A stretch of DNA of 64,000 nt from Streptomyces cyaneochromogenes (GTDB lineage Bacteria > Actinomycetota > Actinomycetes > Streptomycetales > Streptomycetaceae), in assembly GCF_003963535.1 (NCBI RefSeq), contig NZ_CP034539.1:9982001-10046000 (forward strand), in the 5' to 3' direction. The stretch's first letter is position 1; each line of letters begins with the position of its first letter. This document shows positions 9,657-18,060 of the stretch, piece by piece. The notes under the pieces were generated by a model. The model searched no databases. It was not told the origin of the DNA and saw only the letters and a list, made by a program, of their open reading frames with translations. Position numbers and translations under genes: made by a program.

Positions 9657-10534
9657 GGGCGGTGGACCTGCCGATCGTCGTCGGCGTCGACGGCTCCGAG
9701 CCCAGCCTGCGGGCCGTCGACTGGGCGGCCGACGAGGCCGTACTGCGCGGGACGCCGCTGCGGCTGGTGTACGCCTCGCTGTGGGAGAGGTACGAGGGCG
9801 CCGCACTCGCCCAGGACCTGGGCGAGCAGTCCGAGCAGGTGCGGGCACAGGACATCGTGGAGACCGCCGCCCGGCGCGCCCACCGGCGTCGGACCGACCT
9901 GAGGATCTCCACCGAGGCTCTGCCCGAGGAGCCCGAGTACGCCCTGGTGCGGGCGAGCCGCAGTGCCTTCCTGCTGGTCACGGGCTCCCGGGGGCGCAGC
10001 GGTATCACGGAGGCGCTGCTGGGGTCGGTGAGTCTGACCGTCGCCGGGCACGCGCACTGCCCGATGGTCGTCGTACGGGGCAATCACGACAACAAGGTCC
10101 GGCCGGGGGCGCACGGCCGCGTGGTCGTCGGCGTCGCTGAGAGCTCCACGACCCCGGCAGCGGTGCGTTTCGCCTCCGACGAGGCGCGGCGACGGGGCGC
10201 GGTCCTGGACGCCGTACGTGCCTGGCGGTGCCCCGCACACGAGACCACGGACCACCCCCTGCTCGCCGGGGAACCCGCGCGGATGCATGAGCAGCAGGCG
10301 GTGGAGGTACTGGAGAAGGCGCTGCACGACGTCCCAGCCGACATCGAAACCCGCCGACGTGTGCTCGAGGGCGACACCCGGCACGTCCTCACGGACGCCT
10401 CGCACGGTGCCGACCTCCTGGTCATCGGCGCCGAGCGTCACCACCGGCACTTCGGGCTCCAGTTGGGCCGGGTGGCCCATGGGGTGCTGCACCACTCGGC
10501 CTGCCCGGTCGCCATCGTGCCCGAGCGGGAGTGA
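9653..10534 (+). CDS. Two-domain universal stress protein
   Basis: The 293-residue product has a first UspA domain (PIVVGVDGSEPSLRAVDWA to VTGSRGRSGITEALLGSV) and a second (RVVVGVAESSTTPAAVRFA to VIGAERHHRHFGLQLGRV). It is a close paralogue of the protein at 19956, sharing LRLVYASLWERYEG and the AVRAWRCP segment. I use the GTG that overlaps the adh stop (GTGA); the GTG at 9662 aligns with the paralogue's ATG and is an equally good start. It is the third gene of the UspA-adh-UspA unit. A strong hairpin 30 bp downstream (10564-10582) may end the transcript. Confidence 0.92.
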   Translation: MRAVDLPIVVGVDGSEPSLRAVDWAADEAVLRGTPLRLVYASLWERYEGAALAQDLGEQSEQVRAQDIVETAARRAHRRRTDLRISTEALPEEPEYALVRASRSAFLLVTGSRGRSGITEALLGSVSLTVAGHAHCPMVVVRGNHDNKVRPGAHGRVVVGVAESSTTPAAVRFASDEARRRGAVLDAVRAWRCPAHETTDHPLLAGEPARMHEQQAVEVLEKALHDVPADIETRRRVLEGDTRHVLTDASHGADLLVIGAERHHRHFGLQLGRVAHGVLHHSACPVAIVPERE

Positions 10535-10563
10535 GCATTCGGCACGGACGCCGGGCTCGGCGA

Positions 10564-10582
10564 GGCCACCGCCCCGGTGGCC
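10564..10582 (+). terminator. Hairpin after UspA gene
   Basis: GGCCACCG and its exact complement CGGTGGCC flank a CCC loop, 29 bp after the UspA stop and 65 bp before the phosphoketolase start. There is no U-tract; it could also be a regulatory palindrome for the phosphoketolase gene. Confidence 0.4.
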
Positions 10583-10646
10583 GACCCCTCCCGGCTTCGG
10601 GCTTCGCCGCCCCGCGATCCGAATCGACGACTTTCGGAGTCTTCCC

Positions 10647-13046
10647 ATGTCGAAGGTGGAACACCAGAACGCCACCGCACTGACCGACGAGACCGACGAG
10701 ACCGACGACGAACTGCGCGCGCTCGACGCGCACTGGAGGGCCGCCAACTACCTGGCCGCGGGACAGATCTACCTGATGGCGAACCCGCTGCTGACCGAGC
10801 CCCTCAAGCCCGAACACATCAAGCCGCGGCTCCTGGGCCACTGGGGCACTTCACCCGGCCTGAACCTCGTGTACACCCACCTGAACCGCGTAATCAAGGA
10901 GCGTGGGCTCGACGCGCTGTGCGTATGGGGCCCCGGGCACGGCGGCCCGTCCGTGCTCGCCGGCTCCTGGCTGGACGGCAGCTACAGCCAGACCTACCCG
11001 GACGTGTCGCGCGACGCGCAGGGCATGGAGCGGCTGTTCCGGCAGTTCTCCTTCCCCGGCGGTGTGCCCAGCCATGTCGCGCCGGAGGTCCCGGGATCCA
11101 TCCACGAAGGCGGCGAGCTCGGATACTCGCTCGCCCACGCCTACGGCGCCGCCTTCGACAACCCGAACCTGCTCGTCGCCTGCGTCGTCGGCGACGGCGA
11201 GGCGGAGACCGGGCCGCTGGCCGCTTCCTGGCACTCCAACAAGTTCCTCGACCCCGTCCACGACGGCGCCGTCCTGCCGATCCTGCACCTCAACGGCTAC
11301 AAGATCGCCAACCCGACCGTGCTGTCCCGCCTGCCCGAGGCCGAACTCGACGCGCTGCTCAGGGGCTACGGCCACGAGCCGATCCACGTCACCGGCGCCG
11401 AGCCCCTCGCCGTCCACCGCGCGATGGCGCATGCCTTCGACGAGGCACTGGACCGTATCGACCTGATGCAGCGGTCGGCCCGCGAGGGCGGCGTCAGCGA
11501 GCGCGTGCACTGGCCGGTGATCGTGCTGCGCACACCGAAGGGCTGGACCGGTCCCGCCGAGGTCGACGGCCTGCCGGTGGAGGGAACCTGGCGCGCACAC
11601 CAGGTCCCGCTCGCCGGCGTGCGGGAAAACCCGGAGCACTTGCGGCAGTTGGAGGCATGGCTGCGCTCGTACCGGCCCGAGGAACTGTTCCACCCGGACG
11701 GCCGCCCCGCCCCCGACGTCCTCGCCTGTGTACCCGAAGGCACCCGTCGCCTGGGCGCCACCCCGCACGCCAACGGCGGGCTCCTCGTTCGCGACCTGCC
11801 CATCCGGCCGCTGGACTCCTACGCCGTACCGGTCGACAAGCCGGGCACGACCCTGCACGAGCCCACCCGCATCCTGGGCGACCTCCTCGAACAGGTCATG
11901 AAGGACACCTCGGCCCGCCGCGACTTCCGCGTCGTCGGCCCCGACGAGACCGCCTCCAACCGGCTCCACGCCCTCTTCAACGCCAGCGGCAAGGCCTGGC
12001 AGGCCGGAACACTGCCGGTCGACGAGCACCTCGACCGGCACGGCCGCGTCCTGGAGATCCTCTCCGAACACACCTGCCAGGGCTGGCTGGAGGGCTACCT
12101 CCTCACCGGCCGACACGGGCTGTTCTCCTGCTACGAGGCGTTCGTGCACATCGTCGACTCGATGGTCAACCAGCACATCAAGTGGCTGAAGACGGCCAGG
12201 CAACTGCCGTGGCGCAGGCCGGTCGCCTCCCTCAACTACCTGCTGACCTCGCACGTCTGGCGGCAGGACCACAACGGCTTCTCCCACCAGGACCCCGGCT
12301 TCGTCGACCACGTCCTGAACAAGAGCCCGGAGGTCGTACGGGTCTATCTGCCGCCGGACGCCAACACCCTCCTCTCCGTCGCGGACCACGCGCTGCGCAG
12401 CCGCGACTACGTCAACGTGATCGTGGCCGGCAAGCAGCCCTGCTTCGACTGGCTGTCGATGGACGCCGCACGCGCCCACTGCGCGCGGGGCGCCGGCATC
12501 TGGGACTGGGCCGGCACGGAGAACGGCGGCGAGCCGGACGTGGTGCTCGCCTGCGCCGGCGACGTGCCCACCCAGGAGGTCCTGGCCGCGGCCCAACTGC
12601 TCCGCCGGCACCTCCCACAGCTCGCCGTCCGCGTGGTGAACGTCGTCGACATGACCCGGCTGCTGCCGCGCGAGGAACACCCCCACGGGATGGGCGACTT
12701 CGAGTACGACGGCCTGTTCACCCAGGACAAGCCCGTGATCTTCGCCTACCACGGCTACCCGTGGCTGATCCACCGGCTCGCCTACCGCCGCGCCGGCCAC
12801 CCGAACCTGCACGTGCGCGGCTACAAGGAGTCCGGCACCACGACAACGCCGTTCGACATGGTCGTCCGCAACGACCTGGACCGCTACCGCCTGGTCATGG
12901 ACGTCATCGACCGCGTCCCCGGCCTGGCCGTCCGGGCCGCCGCCGTACGCCGGCAGATGGCCGACGCCCGCACCCGCCACCACGCCTGGATCCGCGAGCA
13001 CGGCACCGACCTGCCGGAGGTCGCCGACTGGAGCTGGAACTCCTGA
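10647..13046 (+). CDS. xfp: Phosphoketolase (xylulose-5-phosphate/fructose-6-phosphate)
   Basis: This 799-residue thiamine-diphosphate enzyme cleaves xylulose-5-phosphate or fructose-6-phosphate to acetyl phosphate plus glyceraldehyde-3-phosphate or erythrose-4-phosphate. Diagnostic stretches are GHWGTSPGLNLVYTHLNR, GPGHGGP, the ThDP/Mg motif VVGDGEAETGPLA, and SRLPEAELDALLRGYG; the C-terminal domain with DHNGFSHQDPGF is complete. Length is normal. The ATG at 10647 has GGAG upstream and begins MSKVEHQNATA with a short acidic TDETDETDDE stretch. It lies between stress genes and a broken acyl-CoA synthetase gene; acetyl phosphate could feed substrate-level ATP production at low oxygen. A strong terminator follows. 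Confidence 0.95.
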   Translation: MSKVEHQNATALTDETDETDDELRALDAHWRAANYLAAGQIYLMANPLLTEPLKPEHIKPRLLGHWGTSPGLNLVYTHLNRVIKERGLDALCVWGPGHGGPSVLAGSWLDGSYSQTYPDVSRDAQGMERLFRQFSFPGGVPSHVAPEVPGSIHEGGELGYSLAHAYGAAFDNPNLLVACVVGDGEAETGPLAASWHSNKFLDPVHDGAVLPILHLNGYKIANPTVLSRLPEAELDALLRGYGHEPIHVTGAEPLAVHRAMAHAFDEALDRIDLMQRSAREGGVSERVHWPVIVLRTPKGWTGPAEVDGLPVEGTWRAHQVPLAGVRENPEHLRQLEAWLRSYRPEELFHPDGRPAPDVLACVPEGTRRLGATPHANGGLLVRDLPIRPLDSYAVPVDKPGTTLHEPTRILGDLLEQVMKDTSARRDFRVVGPDETASNRLHALFNASGKAWQAGTLPVDEHLDRHGRVLEILSEHTCQGWLEGYLLTGRHGLFSCYEAFVHIVDSMVNQHIKWLKTARQLPWRRPVASLNYLLTSHVWRQDHNGFSHQDPGFVDHVLNKSPEVVRVYLPPDANTLLSVADHALRSRDYVNVIVAGKQPCFDWLSMDAARAHCARGAGIWDWAGTENGGEPDVVLACAGDVPTQEVLAAAQLLRRHLPQLAVRVVNVVDMTRLLPREEHPHGMGDFEYDGLFTQDKPVIFAYHGYPWLIHRLAYRRAGHPNLHVRGYKESGTTTTPFDMVVRNDLDRYRLVMDVIDRVPGLAVRAAAVRRQMADARTRHHAWIREHGTDLPEVADWSWNS

Positions 13047-13088
13047 ACGCCACTGCTCCCGGAAAGAGCTGCTCCTGACACCCACCCT

Positions 13089-13124
13089 GGAGGGGACCGG
13101 TGCCGCCGATCACCGGTCCCCTCC
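13089..13124. terminator. Strong hairpin terminator after phosphoketolase
   Basis: A perfect 14-bp inverted repeat, GGAGGGGACCGGTG with its complement, encloses an 8-nt loop 43 bp after the stop codon. No U-tract follows, as is common in Streptomyces. Confidence 0.75.
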
Positions 13125-13152
13125 GCTTGCCCGCACCACCAGCGCCCAAGGT

Positions 13153-13168
13153 GGGGCCGACCGGCCCC
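13153..13168. promoter_or_regulatory. Perfect DevR-like palindrome upstream of the acyl-CoA synthetase remnant
   Basis: GGGGCCGACCGGCCCC is a perfect 7-2-7 palindrome, 81 bp upstream of the ATG at 13249, the same distance as at the UspA gene. Confidence 0.55.
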
Positions 13169-13248
13169 CGGTGCACCCCGGACAGCCCATGGGCTTCCTC
13201 GCCGATCCGCCGGACGCTCGAAGTGCGAAGGGGCTTGGAGGACCCACG

Positions 13249-15004
13249 ATGACCACGACGAACGACCACGCGTTCGACCGACCCGCGGTCCACGCCCTGC
13301 TCGCGGACGGCACCATCGTGTGCATCCGCCCCGTCGTGCCGGGCGATCACGAGGGGGTCGGCATCGCCCTCCTCGACGGCCTGTCCCGGCTGGGCATCGG
13401 CGTCTCCTCCTTCGTCTCCCTCGGCGACAAGTACGACGTCAGCGGCAACGACATGCTCCAGTGGTGGGAGAGCGACGGCCGCACCGGCCTCGCCCTGCTG
13501 CACCTGGAGTCCTTCGGCAACCCGCGCGCCTTCTCCCGTACGGCCCGCCGGGTCACCCGCCGCATGCCGGTGCTCACCGTCGACGCCGGGCGCACCGACG
13601 CGGGCCGTCGCGCCGCCGCCTCGCACAGCGCGGCCGCCGCGACCCGCACCATGACTCGCCAGGCCCTGTTCACCCAGGCCGGCATCACCGCGACCCGCTC
13701 GATCGGCGAACTCCTCGAAACGGCCGCCCTGTTGCACTCCCAGCCGCTCCCGGAGGGGCCCCGGGTCGCGATCCTCACCAACGCGGGCGGCGCGGGCGTC
13801 CTGGCGGCGGACGCCCTGCGCGGAGGCCGGGCTCGCCCTGCCGGCGTTCAACCTCTCCACGGTCGACGACCTGCTCGCCGTACTGCCCGAGGGGGCCGCG
13901 ATCGGCAACCCCGTCGACGCCACCGCCGCAGTGACGGAGGAACAGCTCGGCGTGTGTGTCGACGGGCTCATGGGCTGCGCGGCCGTCGACGCCGTACTGG
14001 TGGTCCTCGTCCCCACGGCTCTTGCCGAGGCGACCGGTGACGACCTGCTCCGGGCACTCATACGGGCACCCGGACGCAGGTCCCGGCCCGTAGCCGTCGT
14101 ACGCCTGGAACAGCCCCGGCCGGTCGAGCTGCTGCCCGCCGCCGACGGCGACACGATCCCCTCGTACGCCGAACCGCACGCGGCGGCACGAGCACTCGCC
14201 CACGCCGCCCACCGCGCATCCTGGCTGGCCCGCCCCACCGGTACCCTCCCGGACCTCCCGGACATCGACATCCGCCGCGCGCAGGCGATCGCCGAGGAGT
14301 TCCTCCTCGCGCATCCGGAGGGCGGCCGGCTCGACCCACGCACCTGCGCCAACCTCCTGTCCTGCTACGACATCCCCCAGATCCCGTGGGCCTGGGCCGA
14401 GACGGAGGACGAAGCCGTCCTCGCCGCCGACCGGCTGCGCGGCTTCGACGGACGCGTGGTCATGAAGGCCCACTGGCCGGGACTGGTGCACAAGAGCGAG
14501 CAGCGCGCCGTCCACCTCGACCTACGGGGAGACTCCCAGGTGCGCGCGGCCTTCCGGGACCTGAAGACACGATTCGCCGGCCTGATGACCGGAGTGGTCC
14601 TGCAACCTCTCGCCCCGCGTGGCACCGAACTGTTCGCGGGCGTCGTCCAGGACGAGGTCTTCGGGCCGCTCGTGCTGTTCGGCCTCGGCGGTACCGCCAC
14701 CGAGGTGCTCGCCGACCACGCGGCACGGCTCGCCCCGCTGACCGACCACGACGTGCACGACCTGATCACCTCCCCGCGCTGCGCCCCGCTCCTGTTCGGC
14801 GCGCACGGCAACGTCCCCGTCGACCTCGAGGGTCTGGAACACCTGCTGCTGCGGCTGTCCCACATGGCCGCCGACCTGCCGCAGCTCGCCGAAGCCGACT
14901 TCAACCCGGTGCTCGCGACACCCGGCCAGGTCACCGTGCTCGACGCGCGGATCCGCCTGCTGCCGCGCCGCCCCCACGACCCCTATCTGCGCCGACTGCG
15001 CTGA
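13249..15004 (+). pseudogene. GNAT / ADP-forming acyl-CoA synthetase fusion gene, internally deleted and frameshifted
   Basis: The intact family protein has an N-terminal GNAT acetyltransferase, a CoA-binding and ligase alpha part, and an ATP-grasp beta part, about 900 residues or more. Here the first 33 residues (LLADGTIVCIRPVVPGDHE) jump directly, near 13353, to GVGIALLDGLSRLGIG of the alpha part, so most of GNAT and the CoA-binding domain are gone. The phospho-His context ASHSAA is kept. A second lesion, an extra C in the run at 13814-13816, shifts frame; the rest (LALPAFNLSTVDDLL through the ATP-grasp region with VMKAHWPGLVHKSEQ) is read from frame 13931-15004. Start has GGAGG upstream and a DevR-like box. 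Confidence 0.8.
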
Positions 15005-15016
15005 GGAGGACCCGCC

Positions 15017-15749
15017 ATGAAGCACGACAAGATCGGCTCGGTGATGACCAGTGACGTCGTGCGGGCCGAGTACGGCACCCCGTTCAAGGAGGTGGCGCGG
15101 CTGCTGGCCGACCACCGGATCAGCGGGCTCCCGGTGGTCGACGAAGACGACAAGGTCATCGGGGTCATCTCCGAGACGGACCTGATGATGCGCCAGGCGG
15201 CGCCCCCCGGGCCGTACGGGTCGGGGTCCCGCTTCCGGCTGGACGGCCTGACACGTGGCGCCCGGCGACAGGCCGCGAAGGCCAAGGCCCGCACCGCCGG
15301 TCGGCTGATGACAGAGCCACCCGTCACCGTGCATGCCGACGACACCATCGTCGAGGCCGCCCGGACCATGGCCCGGCGGCGTGTGGAGCGGCTGCCCGTC
15401 CTCGACGAGGAGGACCGGCTGGTCGGCATCGTCACCCGGCGCGACCTGCTCCAGGTGTTCCTGCGGCCCGATCAGGAGATCCGCGACGAGGTCGTCCGGG
15501 AGGTGCTGGGGCGCACCCTGTGGTCGGCACCCCCCCAGCATCGACGTCTCCGTCACCGAGGGGGTCGTCACCCTCACCGGCCACCGCGAGCGCAAGAGCG
15601 AGACGGAGATCGCCGTCTCGATGACCCGCCAGATCGACGGCGTGGTAGCCGTCGTCGACAAGCTCACCTGGCGCGTCGACGACGCGCGGCTGCGGCCCGA
15701 CGAACGGGCACTGCAGGGCGTGGCCTACGACTGGCCGCGCCGACCGTGA
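15017..15749 (+). pseudogene. CBS-CBS-BON protein gene with a frameshift in a C7 run
   Basis: The gene starts at the ATG after GAGGAGG, 12 bp past the previous gene. Residues 1-60 and 95-150 are two CBS motifs (IGSVMTSDVV, RLMTEPPVTVHADDTIVEA). At the seven-C run 15530-15536 the frame changes: with six Cs the protein would continue APPSIDVSVTEGVVTLTGHR, a normal BON domain, to a stop at 15749. As it stands, translation leaves the BON frame and reads an arginine-rich tail to 15769. It is either a sequencing error, a recent mutation or slippage-controlled. It parallels the intact gene at 5754-6548. Confidence 0.8.
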
Positions 15750-15765
15750 GAGGAGGCGAACCACC

Positions 15766-16266
15766 ATGACCGGCAAGGTACTGGTGGCCTATGGAACGAC
15801 CAACGGATCGACCGCGCGGATCGCCGAGGCCATCGCCGACGTCCTGCGCAAGGACGGGCTCACGGCGGACGCGCTGCCCGCCCGGACCGTGACGGGTGTG
15901 TCCTCGTACGACGCCGTCGTGGTCGGCGGCGGACTGTACGCCGGACGCTGGCACAAGGACGCCCGCCGCTTCGTCCGGCAGCACGGCCGGGCTCTGGCCG
16001 AACGCCCGCTCTGGCTCTTCAGCAGCGGCCCCCTCGACCCCTCGGCCTCCGAGCGGGACATCCCGCCCGTGCCCGGGGTGAAGAAGGTCATGGCGCGGCT
16101 GGACGCCCGGGAGCACGTCACCTTCGGCGGCTGCCTGGAGGAAGGGGCGAAGGGGTGGGTGGCCGGCATGATCCTGCGCTCCAAGAAGGGCGGGGACTTC
16201 CGGGACTTCACCGCGATCGAGATGTGGGCGGGGCGAGTGGCCACTGACGTGAGGGGTGGTGAGTAG
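15766..16266 (+). CDS. Flavodoxin-domain protein (HemG/BsaI-like)
   Basis: The 166-residue protein starts with the FMN phosphate-binding loop VAYGTTNGSTARIAEAIADVL and has the VVVGGGLYAGRWHKDARRFV and WLFSSGPLD stretches typical of flavodoxin_5 proteins, some of which are annotated as menaquinone-dependent protoporphyrinogen oxidase-like. It is probably a cytoplasmic FMN electron carrier or oxidoreductase; the partner is not visible. Start ATG has GAGAGGAGG about 9 nt upstream. It follows the CBS-BON gene by 16 bp and closes this run of co-directional genes; a strong bidirectional terminator separates it from the STAS gene. Confidence 0.88.
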   Translation: MTGKVLVAYGTTNGSTARIAEAIADVLRKDGLTADALPARTVTGVSSYDAVVVGGGLYAGRWHKDARRFVRQHGRALAERPLWLFSSGPLDPSASERDIPPVPGVKKVMARLDAREHVTFGGCLEEGAKGWVAGMILRSKKGGDFRDFTAIEMWAGRVATDVRGGE

Positions 16267-16279
16267 CGGCTGTCGCGGG

Positions 16280-16316
16280 ACGCCCCTGGTGCCCGGCAGG
16301 CGGGCATCAGGGGCGT
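16280..16316. terminator. Bidirectional terminator between flavodoxin and STAS genes
   Basis: Two 16-bp arms (ACGCCCCTGGTGCCCG and its near-complement, one mismatch) enclose a 5-nt loop between two convergent genes. Confidence 0.8.
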
Positions 16317-16325
16317 TTGTGCCGT

Positions 16326-16598
16326 CTACAGCTGCGGGTGCACCTCGAACACCCCGCCCAGACCAACGGCGCGGAGCAGCCACACGAAGCGACTGCTACC
16401 GGTGACCAGCCGGAGTCGGCCGTCGCGCGCCTTGATCCGGTTTCGTGTCCGGCACAGGACACCGAGACCGGAGCAGTCGATGAAGGAGACCTCACGCAGG
16501 TCGAGTACCAGATCAGGGGATCGGCCGGAGGTCAGGGCATCGAGGCGCGCGGCGAGCGGTATCGCTGTCACGAGGTCGATCTCGCCGCGCAGTGCCAC
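16326..16598 (-). CDS. STAS-domain anti-sigma antagonist, probably 5'-truncated
   Basis: The 90-residue product is a STAS domain: ALRGEIDLVTA, LVLDLREVSFIDCSGLGVL with the phosphorylatable Ser of the DCSG motif, and a C-terminal helix. Such proteins release sigma factors from anti-sigma kinases. The only start in frame is a GTG inside the first beta strand; upstream codons SPALRAVDGTT look like genuine STAS sequence but run into PPDK sequence and meet a stop without any start codon. The N-terminal 15-20 residues therefore seem to have been lost in the same deletion that removed the PPDK 3' part. It may still be translated but could be misfolded. Confidence 0.65.
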   Translation of the reverse strand: MALRGEIDLVTAIPLAARLDALTSGRSPDLVLDLREVSFIDCSGLGVLCRTRNRIKARDGRLRLVTGSSRFVWLLRAVGLGGVFEVHPQL

Positions 16599-17796
16599 GA
16601 CGGTCGTTCCATCGACGGCGCGCAGCGCCGGGGAGCGGCTCTCCGGTCGCGGAGGCGTCGAAGCGCGGGAACATCAGCCGGGCGAGCCCGTGGCCGTCGA
16701 CCCGCGCCAGTGCCTCGTCCGCGGAAACGAGCCCCTCGTCGGTCAGCTCGGCGGCGATGGCGAACGCGGCCTCGGCCGTGCGCTTGCCCACCCGGGTCTG
16801 CAGCATCCACAGCGTGCCGCGCTCGATGGTGAACTCGATGTCGCACAGGTCCCGGTAGTGCAGCTCCAGGGCCCGCGTGTGGGCGCGCAGCTGGTCGTAC
16901 GACCGGGGGTCGAGTCGCTCCAGCTCGGTCAGCGCAACGGTGTTGCGGATGCCGGCGACGACGTCCTCGCCCTGCGCGTCGGGCAGGTAGTCGCCGTAGA
17001 GCCCGCCGCGGCCGGTGGCCGGGTCGCGGGTGAAGGCGACGCCGCTGCCGGAGTCGGGTCCGAGGTTGCCGAAGACCATGCGCTGTACGGTCACCGCGGT
17101 GCCCAGGTTGTCGGGGATGTGCTCGCGCCGCCGGTACCGGCGGGCACGTTCGCCGTTCCAGGAACGGAAGACCGCGAGGATCGCCCGGCGCAGTTGTTCG
17201 GCGGGCGACTGCGGGAAGTCCTCTCCCGTCCCGTCGTGGATCAGCTGCTTGTACGCCTCCACCAGCTCGGCGAGGTCGTGTGCGTCGAGGTGCAGGTCGT
17301 CGGGGGCGTGGCGCAGCTCCTTGAGGGCCGCCATGGCGCGCTCGAACAGGGCCGCGTCGACCCCCATGACCGTACTGCCGAACATCTGGACGAGCCTGCG
17401 GTAGGAGTCCCAGGCGAACCGCTCACTGCCCGAGACCTTGGCCAGCCCCCGGACGGAGTCGTCGTTCAGGCCGATGTCGAGCACCGTCTCCATCATCCCG
17501 GGCATGGAGAACCGTGCCCCGGACCGGACGGAGAGCAGCAGCGGGTCGTCGCGTTGCCCCAGCCGTCGGCCGGCGGCGGCCTCGACGGTCGACAGGTGTT
17601 GGGAGACCTCCGCCACCATGCCGTCCGGTTCCGTGCCGGTGGCGAGGAAGGCCCGGCACGCGTCCGTGGTGACGGTGAAACCCGGTGGGACCGGCAGCCC
17701 CAGCCGGGTCATCTCGGCGAGGTTGGCGCCCTTGCCGCCCAGCAGGTCAGCCATGCCGCGGCGGCCCTCGTGGAAGTCGTACACGTAGCGGACCAT
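16513..17796 (-). pseudogene. ppdK: Pyruvate phosphate dikinase, truncated (N-terminal ATP-grasp part only)
   Basis: The ATG at 17796 begins MVRYVYDFHEG and is followed by LLGGKGANLAEMTRLGLPVP, the ATP-grasp region with FSMPGMMETVLDIGLND and GVAFTRDPATG. A full PPDK is about 880-900 residues and has a phospho-His domain and a PEP/pyruvate barrel. Here authentic sequence stops near residue 386 (FPRFDASATGEPL, about 16638) and the frame then runs out of phase through the STAS gene to 16513. The catalytic His and PEP domain are absent, so PEP-pyruvate conversion is impossible from this protein alone. A DevR-like box lies 110 bp upstream of the start. It diverges from the sensor kinase. Confidence 0.8.
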
Positions 17797-17905
17797 GACG
17801 CTGTGCTCCTCGGCTCGTCGGGCACGGTCCGGCTCTCGGGCCGCCGTCCCTCTCCAGCGTCGGACGGCGGCGGCCGGGCCGGCATGTGCCGGCCGTCCCC
17901 ACGGC

Positions 17906-17921
17906 CAGGCCGAACGGCCCA
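17906..17921. promoter_or_regulatory. DevR-like palindrome in the ppdK/kinase divergent region
   Basis: CAGGCCGAACGGCCCA keeps the inner GGCCG-nn-CGGCC core with imperfect outer bases. It lies 110 bp upstream of ppdK and 140 bp upstream of the kinase GTG. Confidence 0.4.
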
Positions 17922-18060
17922 AGCGTCCGGCCTGGAGCAGGCCGCCGCCGCGGGATCGTGTCGGTGTCCGATCCCGTACCGTCACGTGCCGCAGGCCGGT
18001 AGCGTGGTCATGACCGGAGCGGCCGGGGCCAGGCCGCCCACGGGATCTGAGGAGACGCAG

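Noticed and set aside
16402..18060. Upstream extension of the sensor kinase frame
   Set aside because: The region is antisense to ppdK and STAS; the kinase has a good ribosome site before GTG 18061.
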